From Bacteroidota bacterium (GTDB taxonomy: Bacteria > Bacteroidota > Bacteroidia > Chitinophagales > Chitinophagaceae), in contig VGFT01000001.1 in NCBI GenBank assembly GCA_016868775.1, positions 186,001-250,000 on the forward strand: a stretch of 64,000 nucleotides of DNA, in the 5' to 3' direction. Position numbers and translations under genes: made by a program. Shown piece after piece: positions 25,768 to 34,750 of this stretch. Each line of letters begins with the position of its first letter. Within the stretch, counting starts at the first letter, position 1. The notes under the pieces were generated by a model that saw only the letters and a program-made list of their open reading frames with translations, was not told the DNA's origin and made no database searches.

Positions 25768-26649
25768 TTAGTTCCGCTTGTCCAATCCCCAGGTCAATTT
25801 ATTGCGCAGGGTCTGCAAGAAATTATCCTCACTTAGCCGCAGCAATCCAATATCAAAGGTTTCCTTTCGGACGGCAAGCTGAACATTTTTAGAGATGACT
25901 TCACGGCGCGCATCGAGCGAACAGATCACTTCGTCGGAGCGGCTTTCGATCTCAAAGGAGATCACATTGGTATCGGGCACCACAATGGGGCGCACATTCA
26001 GGTTATGCGGAGCGATGGGCGTGATCACAAAACTGCGCGAATCCGGAAATACAATCGGACCCTGACAACTCAATGAATAACCAGTGGATCCCGTAGGGGT
26101 GGCCACGATCAGCCCGTCGGCCCAATACGTATTGAGAAATTCCCCATTGAGATAGGTATGGATCTTGATCATCGATCCTTGGTCCTTTTTATAAATGGTA
26201 AACTCATTCAATGCATAGGGCACCTCCCCGAACAGCGGCTGGCTTCCATCCAAATGGATCAGGGTACGTCGGTCCTCTACATAGGAACGCTGTACAATGG
26301 CCCGGATGGCACCGGGTATGTCCTCCCGGCCAATACTGGCTAAAAATCCCAACCGACCCGCATTGATCCCCACCAGAATGATCTTATTGTCCCGGATCAG
26401 CGATACGGTATCGAGCAAGGTTCCATCCCCCCCAAAACTGATCAGGAATTCGATGTCCTCGCCCAGGTCTTTGCTCGACATGAATTGTAAGGCAGAATCC
26501 GGCATCCGTACCGAACCGGCCAATTGATCATAGAAATCACGAAAGATCACGGGTCGAATGCCCTGCTGCTCCATCTCATCGAACAGCAACTGCCATTCGG
26601 CTTGCTGTGCCGGATCGTAGACCCGGCTGTAAACGGCCGCTTGCATCAT
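25768..26649 (-). CDS. nadK: NAD kinase
   Basis: Phosphorylates NAD to NADP in the cytosol. The 293-residue protein has the GGDGT motif (73-77), the NAGRLGFLA stretch (about 96-104), and the TPTGSTGYSLSCQGPIV segment that binds NAD, with the APHNLNVRPIV region after it. Length is typical. Its ATG shares one base with the TGA of the one-POTRA barrel gene upstream (TGATG), so the two are coupled. It belongs to the conserved nadK-porG-uppS-bamA cluster. Confidence 0.95.
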   Translation of the reverse strand: MMQAAVYSRVYDPAQQAEWQLLFDEMEQQGIRPVIFRDFYDQLAGSVRMPDSALQFMSSKDLGEDIEFLISFGGDGTLLDTVSLIRDNKIILVGINAGRLGFLASIGREDIPGAIRAIVQRSYVEDRRTLIHLDGSQPLFGEVPYALNEFTIYKKDQGSMIKIHTYLNGEFLNTYWADGLIVATPTGSTGYSLSCQGPIVFPDSRSFVITPIAPHNLNVRPIVVPDTNVISFEIESRSDEVICSLDARREVISKNVQLAVRKETFDIGLLRLSEDNFLQTLRNKLTWGLDKRN

Positions 26650-28067
26650 CAGAATGGATACTTTCGATGTAAAAATAGACCGTTTTCCCCGAATCGGTTG
26701 ACCGAATACTCCAACCGCAAAAGCACATCATAAAACAACACCAAATCAAATCCTAGTCCGCCAGAATATTGCCACTGATTCGCCAACCGCCCACCCACCG
26801 GCACCTTCGGATCATGCACATAGCCAGCCTGCAGGAACGCACGCGACATCAAGCGAACCGGAATCCGCCACGGCTCCTTGCCCTTGTGGTAGTGGATCTG
26901 GACCGTATGACGGATCCATTCTCGAGTGAGCAGCACGCGGGTCAGTCCGCCGGCAACCCCATCCACCACATTGTATTCGTAACCGGAAAGAAATTGCGTT
27001 CCATATCCCAAGAACCGTCGGTTCACAAACGGTTGAGCCGACGGCGATTTCCAGCCGGCGTATGCGCCCCAGGCCAAGGACCATTTCGGGGCAATCGGCC
27101 AATGCATCATGGCCTTGGCATGCACCTCCCACATCGATATACTCGAACCGAATCCCGATCGAGCGATCTGCAACTGGGCCAACGGACCTTTCGAAGGATA
27201 AGGCAAGTAATCGACCTTTTGGTAGTTCAGGGTGTATTGCAAGCGGGGATATCGAATACGTGACTGCCCCTTCGGGTAAAAATCAGGATTGCGGGTACGA
27301 ACCGTATCGGCCACGCGATCCTGCATCCACTGAAAACCAATACTGTGACGCGTATTGATCCGGGGTCGGTACTGCAACTCCCCGAACACTTGCTCGAAAT
27401 GACGGATGTACCGATCCGGATCCCGTAAGAAAACTTGTTTGTCGTTGACTGTTTCGACATTGACCTCTTTGTTGCGGCCCACGGAAAATCCGACCTGCAT
27501 ACCCCATTTCAGGTTCTTGCCCAAATATGGACGCTCATAAGAAAGAAAGAATTGTTGTGTATATCCCCCATTGAACGTTGCAAGCACCCGATCGCCTCTT
27601 CCGGATGTGTTATTCAGAAAAAGTTGCGCACCCACATTTACCCGCTTCAGGCTGGCCCGTTGCTCTACCAACCACTGATTGATATTTCGGTCGATCGGCT
27701 TTATAAAAAAAACCGGATAGATGTTAAATCGCTCAATTACCCGAACCTTTACCACGACGCGATCCAACAAAACCGTATCGGCGAACACCCTTACCTGCTG
27801 AAATAAGGTTGTATTCATCAATGCCCGCTCCGACTCCTCAAACCATCCCGTCAATTGCGGCAAACTACAGACGTCCCCTTTCTTAAAAGGAAACTCGCGC
27901 AAAATGATCTGCGGTCGCGTATGTTTATTGCCCTCGATGCGAATGGTATCGATGTACAGCGAGGAAACGGATTGAGGGTAGACGCGAGTGAAGGATAAAC
28001 AAAGGAACAACAACAGCCAAGTGCGGAACCTGCCCCCGGTACGAAATTGACAAAAGACACTACACAT
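26649..28067 (-). CDS. Single-POTRA BamA-like outer membrane protein
   Basis: A 472-residue Omp85-like protein. A signal peptide (about 12-32) is followed by one POTRA-like domain (about 36-115: IDTIRIEGNKHTRPQIILREFPFKKGD ... ALMNTTLFQQVRVFAD) and then a region with barrel-strand patterns to an aromatic C-terminus (HRKYPF). BamA-family members have five POTRAs and TpsB transporters two, so this is a short form. The ATG at 28067 overlaps the CBS gene by 8 bases, and the end is coupled to nadK. Its role is unknown; an envelope assembly or lipid role is possible. Confidence 0.75.
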   Translation of the reverse strand: MCSVFCQFRTGGRFRTWLLLFLCLSFTRVYPQSVSSLYIDTIRIEGNKHTRPQIILREFPFKKGDVCSLPQLTGWFEESERALMNTTLFQQVRVFADTVLLDRVVVKVRVIERFNIYPVFFIKPIDRNINQWLVEQRASLKRVNVGAQLFLNNTSGRGDRVLATFNGGYTQQFFLSYERPYLGKNLKWGMQVGFSVGRNKEVNVETVNDKQVFLRDPDRYIRHFEQVFGELQYRPRINTRHSIGFQWMQDRVADTVRTRNPDFYPKGQSRIRYPRLQYTLNYQKVDYLPYPSKGPLAQLQIARSGFGSSISMWEVHAKAMMHWPIAPKWSLAWGAYAGWKSPSAQPFVNRRFLGYGTQFLSGYEYNVVDGVAGGLTRVLLTREWIRHTVQIHYHKGKEPWRIPVRLMSRAFLQAGYVHDPKVPVGGRLANQWQYSGGLGFDLVLFYDVLLRLEYSVNRFGENGLFLHRKYPF

Positions 28068-28722
28068 TCAAGTAGATCATGAGGTTGTCGTAGTTGCTGC
28101 GCAACTGGTTGGTGTATAATTCCTCCCCGAAAAAACAAACCACCTTGTACTCGTAGCGCTGGAACGTAGCTACGATGTCGGAGACCTCGGGTTTGTTGAT
28201 CCGAATGGTAACGGCCAGCAGTCCAGTGTCGGGCAAGATCCGGGTATTCAGCTGGGTGATCTGTGCGTCGTGCGTTTCGACCAGGCGACTCATCTCACTG
28301 AACGCATATTGCTTGGGCTCCATCTCCAACACCAACAAGCCTCCTGGCTCTTCCAACCGTAAAAAACTGGCCAGCGCCCGAATGAGATCCGAGGGCAACA
28401 ACGTTCCGATCAACTCGCGTTCGATGGTTATCACCGGTATAACGGTGAGCTGTTGAGCAGCTGCCAGCTGAACTGCCATCAACAAATGATCATCCGCCTT
28501 TACGGAAAGCGACTGCCAAAGGGCCGGCCAATCCTGTAAGGATGTTTGGTCATCTTCCACGGATTGAAGCGCAGATTCGCTGATGATTCCTACGAAATCA
28601 ACTCCCTCTACGATCGGAAGATGCAACACCTGATGATCGGCCATTACGTTGAGGCCCTGAAACACGGTATCGGTAGGCCGCAGGAACGGAAGGGTCTGGG
28701 ATAGAAATTGACGGCAAAGCAT
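28060..28722 (-). CDS. CBS-domain pair protein with C-terminal ACT-like region
   Basis: A 220-residue cytosolic regulatory-type protein. Two CBS motifs span about 1-125 (PTDTVFQGLNVMADHQVLHLPIVEG and a second ending VIPVITIERELIGTLLPSDLI). The C-terminal part (about 140-220) has an ACT-like pattern (LLAVTIRINKPEVSDIVATF). The start at 28722 (MLCRQFLSQ) is chosen because the longer in-frame version enters the alpha/beta hydrolase gene. Such a CBS gene next to nadK is common in Bacteroidota. Ligand and partner are not evident. Confidence 0.8.
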   Translation of the reverse strand: MLCRQFLSQTLPFLRPTDTVFQGLNVMADHQVLHLPIVEGVDFVGIISESALQSVEDDQTSLQDWPALWQSLSVKADDHLLMAVQLAAAQQLTVIPVITIERELIGTLLPSDLIRALASFLRLEEPGGLLVLEMEPKQYAFSEMSRLVETHDAQITQLNTRILPDTGLLAVTIRINKPEVSDIVATFQRYEYKVVCFFGEELYTNQLRSNYDNLMIYLNV

Positions 28723-28769
28723 GATAAAAAGACTGCCCCAAAAATACGGGAGTGATGCGATGCAAATCG

Positions 28770-29546
28770 TTAAATCGAAACGACTGTATCCGGAAATTTT
28801 TTCAGGAATTTTTCCAGGATCACGTTGAATTCGCCCGGCACTTCCATCATGGGCGCATGGCCACATTTGTCAATGAAATACAATTCACTGTTGGGGATAA
28901 GGCGATTGAATTCCTGCCCCACGAACGGAGGCGTGATGGTGTCGTTGTTTCCCCAGACCAGCAAGGTGGGCAATTGGATCTTCGACAGCTCATCTCCCAG
29001 GTTGTTGCGAATGGCACTTTTGGCCAACGCGATGATCTTGATGACTTTGAGACGGTTGTTGGTGATGCTGAACACCTCATCGACTAACTCCTTTGTAGCG
29101 GTCGCCGGATCGTAAAAGGTTTGCTCGGTCTTTTTCTTGATGTATTCGTAATCGCCTCGCTTGGGATAACTATCACCCATGCCGTTCTCAAATAAACCCG
29201 AGCTACCTGTCAGTATCAGGGAGCGAACCCGGTCGGTATGTTTGAGCAAATAGACCAATGCCACATGTCCTCCCAGCGAATTGCCCATAAGGTGTACATC
29301 CCTTAACTCCAGTGTCTCCAGGAATTTATGTAGGTACTTAGCCAACCCGCCCACGGATGTATGCAATAGGTCCATATCCAACAAGGGCATCTGAGGAACA
29401 ATCACGCGGTGACTGTGCCGAAAATGCTCGATGACACCGGAAAAGTTTGCAAGGTTGCCAAACAGTCCGTGTAACAGAACCAATGGCTGACCAACGCCTT
29501 CCTCGATGAAATGATATTTCTTGACCTCTCTGATTTGATAAGACAT
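28770..29546 (-). CDS. Alpha/beta hydrolase
   Basis: A 258-residue soluble hydrolase. The oxyanion motif HGLFGN is at 26-31, nucleophile Ser90 lies in MGNSLGGH, the acid is in GNNDTITPP (near 205), and the catalytic His is in CGHAPMMEVPGEF (near 232). It resembles the MhpC/BioH-like hydrolases, but no substrate can be read. It heads the minus-strand cluster that continues with the CBS gene and nadK. Confidence 0.87.
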   Translation of the reverse strand: MSYQIREVKKYHFIEEGVGQPLVLLHGLFGNLANFSGVIEHFRHSHRVIVPQMPLLDMDLLHTSVGGLAKYLHKFLETLELRDVHLMGNSLGGHVALVYLLKHTDRVRSLILTGSSGLFENGMGDSYPKRGDYEYIKKKTEQTFYDPATATKELVDEVFSITNNRLKVIKIIALAKSAIRNNLGDELSKIQLPTLLVWGNNDTITPPFVGQEFNRLIPNSELYFIDKCGHAPMMEVPGEFNVILEKFLKKFPDTVVSI

Positions 29547-29630
29547 ACTAACTGAAGGGTAAACCCTTATCGCTAAAATAGACTTTTTACCTCAAATGAG
29601 TTAGAAACATATCTGATATGAAAATGAATT

Positions 29631-30173
29631 CTACAGAACCGGTGCAGCAGAACGTTGGGATTGGAAATATCGCTCCAATGATTCAAACACATCGCCTTTG
29701 CCCGGAATCCAACGGCTGACCCCCCGAAAGGCTTCCATGAAAAATGGCTCGACATGCTGAAGAAAAAAAGACGATTGACGCTCCGCCGCAGTAACCACAC
29801 CGGCCCATTGTAATCCCTGGAATGTGGCAGCGCATACACTCAATAAAACAACGCTGTATAACAAGGCCCCTGCTACCCGATTGAAGGTGCCCAGCTGCGC
29901 CACCTCCAATACGCGCTCCAACGCTTTTGCACCCAAGCGAACCAAAATGATCACTCCAACCAAGATTAGCAAAAAGGAAAGGATCGGGAGCCAGCGACCC
30001 GATACCGTCATCCGCTGCCCCAACCAATCGCCTACAACTGAGGTAAACGTAAAGGCCAGAAATATTCCGACCCATATTGATAAAAAAGAGAAGATTGCCA
30101 AGATCAAACCCCGCTGATAACCAAGGTAAAAAGAAGCCAACACCAATAAAGCAATCAGAAGATCAATGCCCAT
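29631..30173 (-). CDS. cvpA: CvpA family membrane protein
   Basis: A 180-residue inner-membrane protein with four hydrophobic segments (about 1-20, 26-50, 62-84 and 100-122) and a short cytosolic tail. It shows the CvpA pattern: DLLIALLVLASFYLGYQRG, the loop GDWLGQRM, and LGTFNRVAGALLYSVVLL. The family is linked to colicin V production and to bile and envelope stress in other bacteria; the exact function is unknown. It follows yqeY with a 16-base gap. Confidence 0.88.
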   Translation of the reverse strand: MGIDLLIALLVLASFYLGYQRGLILAIFSFLSIWVGIFLAFTFTSVVGDWLGQRMTVSGRWLPILSFLLILVGVIILVRLGAKALERVLEVAQLGTFNRVAGALLYSVVLLSVCAATFQGLQWAGVVTAAERQSSFFLQHVEPFFMEAFRGVSRWIPGKGDVFESLERYFQSQRSAAPVL

Positions 30174-30189
30174 GCAAAGGAGTATAAGA

Positions 30190-30645
30190 TTATTGTTCGG
30201 CCAATAACTGCTTCACCAAACCCGAGAGCGTTTTGCCATCCACCTTGCCGGCGAAAGCTTTATTTGCAGCCCCCATTACCTTTCCCATATCGGCTGCAGA
30301 TTGTGCTCCGACCTCTGCAATGATCTTTTTTAATCCGGCTCGTAATTCCTCTTCCGACATCGGCTGGGGCAAGAATTTTTCGATCACGGCGATCTCCTCC
30401 GACTCTTTCGCAGCCAATTCCGGACGATTTTGCTGTTGAAAGATCTCCAGCGAGTCCTTTCGTTGCTTTACCAATTTTTGTAACAACTTGATCTCGGCGG
30501 CCTCCTCCAATTCATCTTTGGCACCCTCGGCTGTCTTGGCCAATAAGATCGCCGCTTTGATGGCGCGAAGACTGCGCAGGGCGGCCTCTTCTTTGTTCAG
30601 CATGGCTGTCTTGAGGGCAGCCATCACGTCTTTTTCCAATGACAT
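30190..30645 (-). CDS. GatB/YqeY domain-containing protein
   Basis: A 151-residue helical protein homologous to the tail domain of the GatB amidotransferase subunit. The signature includes LRAIKAAI (24-31), AVIEKFLPQPMSEEEL and GKVMGAANKAFAGKVDGKTLSGLVKQLL at the C-terminus. Stand-alone YqeY proteins may bind tRNA, but their role is not settled. It is 4 bases after gldC and followed by cvpA. Confidence 0.92.
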   Translation of the reverse strand: MSLEKDVMAALKTAMLNKEEAALRSLRAIKAAILLAKTAEGAKDELEEAAEIKLLQKLVKQRKDSLEIFQQQNRPELAAKESEEIAVIEKFLPQPMSEEELRAGLKKIIAEVGAQSAADMGKVMGAANKAFAGKVDGKTLSGLVKQLLAEQ

Positions 30646-30649
30646 TTGA

Positions 30650-30997
30650 TTACGCTTTATTGTTTGCTAATTGCTTGGCTCGAAAGTTCTCGTAGAAGGT
30701 TTTGGCAAAGGACTTCATCTGCTCCACCTGATCGGCATACTGGGTGGCTCGTCCATACGTATCGGCCATGTTCATCAAGGTCTGATAAAAAAAATCAGCC
30801 ATCTCGTCCACCATCATCTGCTGGGTCCACAGATCGATGCGGAGGGCAGCTTTATCCGAACCATCCCAAAAAGACACCATCATGGCCTTTGCTTTTTGAA
30901 ACTGACCCTCGCCGGCATCGCTGGCGGACCATTGAATATCGGTAGGCACCCGCTTGTCATCCAACCCCACCTGAATCGTAATTGTCGATTGATCCAT
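30650..30997 (-). CDS. gldC: Gliding motility protein GldC
   Basis: A 115-residue cytosolic protein of the GldC family. Hallmarks are STITIQVGLDDKRVPTDIQWSA at the N-terminus, AKAMMVSFWDG and LWTQQMMVDEM in the middle. GldC enhances gliding in Flavobacterium and is conserved in many Bacteroidota with or without gliding. It has its own perfect -7 box and begins a gldC-yqeY-cvpA run. Confidence 0.9.
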   Translation of the reverse strand: MDQSTITIQVGLDDKRVPTDIQWSASDAGEGQFQKAKAMMVSFWDGSDKAALRIDLWTQQMMVDEMADFFYQTLMNMADTYGRATQYADQVEQMKSFAKTFYENFRAKQLANNKA

Positions 30998-31013
30998 ATA
31001 AATAGTTAAGAGG

Positions 31014-31021
31014 CAAAGCTA
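31014..31021 (-). promoter_or_regulatory. -7 promoter box of gldC (TAGCTTTG)
   Basis: Perfect TAnnTTTG match on the minus strand, 16 bases before the gldC start, between gldC and the glycosyltransferase stop. Confidence 0.55.
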
Positions 31022-31023
31022 AT

Positions 31024-32154
31024 TCAATCCCGCCGCGCAGCCGCCATCATGGACGACCAAAGACATTGCGCCGTTTTTTCCCAAGAATAACGAGCCGATA
31101 CCTCCCGACCCAATTCGATCAGTCGGCAACGCAAGGACTCGTCCACGTACAACCGATTCAACTGTTCTGCCAAGGCGGTTGGATTGGCCGGATCGGCATA
31201 GAGCGCCGCCGAACCGGCAATCTCCTGCATCGAGGTACCCAAGCTGGTGATCACCGGCACATCCGATTGCATGGCCTCCAATACAGGCACGCCAAATCCC
31301 TCGTAAAAAGAGGGATAGGCCAACGCATAGGCCGAAGCCGTAAGTCCCACCAACTCCTCCACCGGCAGATAACCCGTCAGCACTACGTCTGACCGGTATT
31401 TGTAAGTCGACAGCAACCTCACAAAATCACCCGTATGCCAGGCCATTCGCCCGGCCAATACCAACTTATAGCCATTCTGCTGCCTTTTCTTGAACAACGA
31501 AAACGCCTTCAATAACCCGATTAGATTTTTTCGGGGATGAATGGCACCCGTATATAAAAAATATTCTTTCCCATCCGTGTAACGAGATTTAACAGCAGCT
31601 ATCTCCGCATCGGAATGGGACCGAAAAACCGGTTTGGCGGCATTGAATACCACGTCGATCGAATCGGGGGAAAGACCATAGCGGTCGATCAATTCTTTTT
31701 TGGATGTCTCGGAAACCGTCGCCACCCGCTGAATCTTCCGAAGGAATCTCGGAGTGCGGTTGATATAAAATCGACGAATGGATGCAGGGAACCACTCGCG
31801 CGCGTGTAAAAAAGCCAGGTCATGGATCACCAGACACTGCGGGATTTTGGTTCGGAGGGAAGCAATGCCATCGGGCGATACAAACAAATCGGCCTTTAAT
31901 TTTTTGAGTAGGACAGGAAGCCGCCAATCGTACCACCACACCCAGAGCCAGGGATGGCGGGCAGGCGGACCAATGATCTCTACCCGGACATGCGCGGGCA
32001 ATTTTGGCAAGGACAAAGGGGGGCGGTCGAAGATCAGGTAAAACTCATGTTCAGGATGCGCCTGTACAAGACGGGTAACGACTTGCTCGATGAAATACCC
32101 GTAACCCTCAAGCCGATCCGGCATCCAAAAACGGGCATTTACGACGATTCGCAT
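31024..32154 (-). CDS. Glycosyltransferase family 1 (GT4-like)
   Basis: A 376-residue GT-B glycosyltransferase. The start MRIVVNARFWMPDRLEGYG at 32154 is supported by the -7 box 6 bases upstream; the longer frame enters the promoter region of the DUF4290 gene. The C-terminal half has LYTGAIHPRKN (donor-site region) and the EX7E-like PSFYEGFGVPVLEAMQSDVPVI (about 276-297). It probably transfers an NDP-sugar to a surface polysaccharide or lipid, but donor and acceptor are unknown. No other sugar genes are adjacent. Confidence 0.88.
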   Translation of the reverse strand: MRIVVNARFWMPDRLEGYGYFIEQVVTRLVQAHPEHEFYLIFDRPPLSLPKLPAHVRVEIIGPPARHPWLWVWWYDWRLPVLLKKLKADLFVSPDGIASLRTKIPQCLVIHDLAFLHAREWFPASIRRFYINRTPRFLRKIQRVATVSETSKKELIDRYGLSPDSIDVVFNAAKPVFRSHSDAEIAAVKSRYTDGKEYFLYTGAIHPRKNLIGLLKAFSLFKKRQQNGYKLVLAGRMAWHTGDFVRLLSTYKYRSDVVLTGYLPVEELVGLTASAYALAYPSFYEGFGVPVLEAMQSDVPVITSLGTSMQEIAGSAALYADPANPTALAEQLNRLYVDESLRCRLIELGREVSARYSWEKTAQCLWSSMMAAARRD

Positions 32155-32160
32155 GAGGGG

Positions 32161-32168
32161 CAAAGGTA
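32161..32168 (-). promoter_or_regulatory. -7 promoter box of the glycosyltransferase gene (TACCTTTG)
   Basis: Perfect TAnnTTTG match on the minus strand, ending 6 bases before the start codon; a leaderless mRNA is inferred. Confidence 0.6.
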
Positions 32169-32203
32169 GCCCCCCGGTTGCCCAAACGACACCGTAGAAT
32201 CCG

Positions 32204-32211
32204 TATATTTG
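32204..32211 (+). promoter_or_regulatory. -7 promoter box of the DUF4290 gene (TATATTTG)
   Basis: Perfect TAnnTTTG match ending 17 bases before the ATG at 32229. The box lies inside the longer in-frame ORF version, which supports the shorter start. Confidence 0.6.
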
Positions 32212-32228
32212 CCCTTTCACTACACTTT

Positions 32229-32879
32229 ATGGAATACAATACCAGTCGCAACCACCTGGCGATGCGGGAATACGGCCGTCACATCCAACGCATGGTGGAG
32301 CATATCTTGACGATCGACGAAACCGAAAAGCGTCAGAAAAATGCACAGGTGATCGTGGAGACCATGGGCATTCTCAATCCGCAGCTCAAGAATGTAGAGG
32401 ACTACAAGCAAAAGTTCTGGGACCACCTGTTTGAGATCTCCGATTTCACCCTCGAGGTCAATTCCCCCTATCCCATCCCCACGCGGGAAGAAGCGCAGGC
32501 CCGGCCCAAACCCCTGCCCTATCCCAAACGCTACCCCCGTTATGCCCACCTGGGCAAGAACCTGGAGATGGTAATCCAAAAAGCGCTGGAAGCGGAAGAT
32601 GCCGACAAAAAACAAGGCTTCGCCAACGCGATCGCATACTACATGAAACTGGCTTACAACAACTGGCACAAAGAACTGGTGGCCGACGACGTGATACAAA
32701 GTGAAATGAATGCGCTGACCGACGGACAACTCACCTTCACCAACACCCCTTATGTTAAGGCCTTCCGGATGCAACCGGAGGGACGAGGCGGCGGCGGATA
32801 TGGGAAAAGAGGCAAATTTCAGCAACGGGGCGGCGGCCGTCGCGATATGCGTGGCGGATTCAAAAAGAAGCGCTACTGA
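32229..32879 (+). CDS. DUF4290 domain-containing protein
   Basis: A 216-residue Bacteroidota-specific protein. The start MEYNTSRNHLAMREYGRHIQ and the following helix-rich segment (about 10-165) match DUF4290. The C-terminal ~35 residues are a low-complexity Gly/Arg/Lys tail (GRGGGGYGKRGKFQQRGGG), resembling RGG RNA-binding tails. Function is unknown; nucleic-acid binding by the tail is inferred. It precedes gmk with 29 bases between. Confidence 0.85.
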   Translation: MEYNTSRNHLAMREYGRHIQRMVEHILTIDETEKRQKNAQVIVETMGILNPQLKNVEDYKQKFWDHLFEISDFTLEVNSPYPIPTREEAQARPKPLPYPKRYPRYAHLGKNLEMVIQKALEAEDADKKQGFANAIAYYMKLAYNNWHKELVADDVIQSEMNALTDGQLTFTNTPYVKAFRMQPEGRGGGGYGKRGKFQQRGGGRRDMRGGFKKKRY

Positions 32880-32908
32880 TCGGCGTCCCCCTCGATCTTT
32901 TATCGAAC

Positions 32909-33493
32909 ATGGACCTTCCCCGAAATAAGATCATCATCATCGCCGCTCCTTCCGGAGCCGGCAAAACCTCGATCGTCCGATACTTGCTGGAAAAAATGCC
33001 GGACCAATTGGTCTTCTCCGTTTCGTGTACGACGCGCGCACCCCGCAACAGTGAAACCAATGGAAAAGAATATTACTTTATTCCCGTAGAGGAATTTGAA
33101 AAAAAGATTTCGGAAGGTGCATTTGCCGAATGGGAGATGGTTTACCCCGGAAAATATTATGGCACCCCCGTCAGCGAACTGGAACGAATCTGGCAATTGG
33201 GTAAAACACCCCTGCTGGACATCGACGTAAAAGGAGGAATCAATATCCGCAACCAATTCCCCCAGAGCCTGGCCATTTTCATCGAACCGCCTTCGTTGGA
33301 AGAACTATCTCGCCGCCTGCAAGCCCGAGGGACCGAAACGCCGGAATCACTGGCCGCTCGGATAAACAAAGCCAGTTCCGAAATGAGTTATAAGTATGCC
33401 TTCGATCAGGTGATCCTAAATGAAAATCTGGAAAAAGCCTGTACCGAAACGGAAAAATTGGTTCGTACTTTTCTGCAAGCACCCGCGATATGA
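32909..33493 (+). CDS. gmk: Guanylate kinase
   Basis: Converts GMP to GDP. The 194-residue protein has the P-loop APSGAGKTS (13-21), the GMP-binding VSCTTRAPRNSETNGKEYYF (about 37-56) and the lid/adenine region LQARGTETPESLAARI. Length is normal. Its stop overlaps the ATG of the CNNM-family gene (ATGA), so expression is coupled. Confidence 0.95.
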   Translation: MDLPRNKIIIIAAPSGAGKTSIVRYLLEKMPDQLVFSVSCTTRAPRNSETNGKEYYFIPVEEFEKKISEGAFAEWEMVYPGKYYGTPVSELERIWQLGKTPLLDIDVKGGINIRNQFPQSLAIFIEPPSLEELSRRLQARGTETPESLAARINKASSEMSYKYAFDQVILNENLEKACTETEKLVRTFLQAPAI

Positions 33494-34731
33494 CCACCCT
33501 GCTGATCTTTCTGATAACCCTGTTGGGGATGGCCCTGCTGGCCGGCATCGAGATGTCTTTTTACAGCGCAAACCGGATGGCGCTAGAGATCAAAAAACGG
33601 CAAGCACCACAAGCCATTAAACGACTGGAGCCGTTTTTGGAGTCGCCGGCTCGCTTGATAGGCACCACCTTGGTTGGCACGCAAATCCTGTTGGTGCTAC
33701 TAGCCCTGCAGATCAATGACGTGATGCAACCCCTGTGGTCATACTCCCAACTGGAATCACCCACTCTACGATTAATAATCGAAATACTGCTCGCCACCTT
33801 GCTGGTTCTCATTCTGGCCGAGTTTATTCCCCGTGCCTATTTCCGCTCCCGCGGAGAAAATGCGTTGATCCGGTTTTCCGGATTCCTGCAACGGGCACAT
33901 CAATTGCTTTTCCCGATAGCCGCCGCTGCCATTGATGCCGCCGAATGGCTTCTTCAACAACTATTTGACGTAAGGATAAGAGAAAAAAGAGAGCCCTTGA
34001 AACGGAGCGACCTGAAATATCTTTTTCAAACCCCGATGCCGGAAGAATCGGATGAGCTGCAAGCACAACTCATCGAGAATGCCCAAGAATTGCCCAAGAT
34101 CAAAGTGCGGCAGTGCTTGGTGCCCCGCAAAGAAATTATCGGTGTGCCCCGGCACACCAGCATGGAAGAAGTCCGACAACAATTCATCCAAACCCAGCTC
34201 AGCAAACTGGTCGTTTTTGAAAAGGATATCGATCATATTGTGGGATATGTGCATCAGTTAGACCTATTCAAAAATCCCCAACGGCTGGATGAGATCATCC
34301 TGCCCATCCCGGCCATTCCTGAAAGCATGAGTGCCACGCGACTCATCAGTCAGTTCACCCGGGAAAGAAAAAGCATCGCTTGGGTCGTAGATGAGTTTGG
34401 CGGAACGGCCGGGATCGTAACCATGGAAGATGTACTGGAAGAGCTTTTTGGAGAGATCCGCGATGAATTCGACACCGAAGACCTGATCGAGAAACAACTG
34501 GGAGAAAGGGAATTTATATTTTCGGGACGGCTGGAACTGGATTACCTAACCGATAAGTATGACTTCTCGTTTGACCAAGATGAGGCCGAAACATTGTCAG
34601 GCTTCATCATCAACCACTACGACACCATACCCCGCCAAAAGGAACGAATCATCATCAACGAATTTGAATTTGAAGTGCTGCAGGTGACCGATACCCGAAT
34701 CGAACTGGTACGAATGAAATGGCTCGCTTAG
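33490..34731 (+). CDS. CNNM/CorC-family transporter-like protein with CBS pair (GldE-like)
   Basis: A 413-residue hemolysin-family membrane protein. DUF21/CNNM helices occupy about 1-150, a CBS pair about 195-320 (VPRKEIIGVPRHTSMEEVRQ and SIAWVVDEFGGTAGIVTMEDV), and a CorC_HlyC domain about 335-413. CNNM proteins take part in Mg2+ efflux or its regulation; the Bacteroidota paralogue GldE is linked to gliding. Which subgroup this is cannot be settled by eye. The four-base overlap with gmk indicates an operon. Confidence 0.88.
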   Translation: MTTLLIFLITLLGMALLAGIEMSFYSANRMALEIKKRQAPQAIKRLEPFLESPARLIGTTLVGTQILLVLLALQINDVMQPLWSYSQLESPTLRLIIEILLATLLVLILAEFIPRAYFRSRGENALIRFSGFLQRAHQLLFPIAAAAIDAAEWLLQQLFDVRIREKREPLKRSDLKYLFQTPMPEESDELQAQLIENAQELPKIKVRQCLVPRKEIIGVPRHTSMEEVRQQFIQTQLSKLVVFEKDIDHIVGYVHQLDLFKNPQRLDEIILPIPAIPESMSATRLISQFTRERKSIAWVVDEFGGTAGIVTMEDVLEELFGEIRDEFDTEDLIEKQLGEREFIFSGRLELDYLTDKYDFSFDQDEAETLSGFIINHYDTIPRQKERIIINEFEFEVLQVTDTRIELVRMKWLA

Positions 34732-34736
34732 CCCTA

Positions 34737-34744
34737 TATCTTTG
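34737..34744 (+). promoter_or_regulatory. -7 promoter box of tatC (TATCTTTG)
   Basis: Perfect TAnnTTTG match ending 6 bases before the tatC ATG. It overlaps the alternative upstream TTG start, which is therefore rejected. Confidence 0.65.
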
Positions 34745-34750
34745 CAATAC

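Noticed and set aside
32220-32825. Minus-strand ORF of 201 codons opposite the DUF4290 gene
   Set aside because: Shadow of a real gene that has a promoter box and family match on the plus strand.
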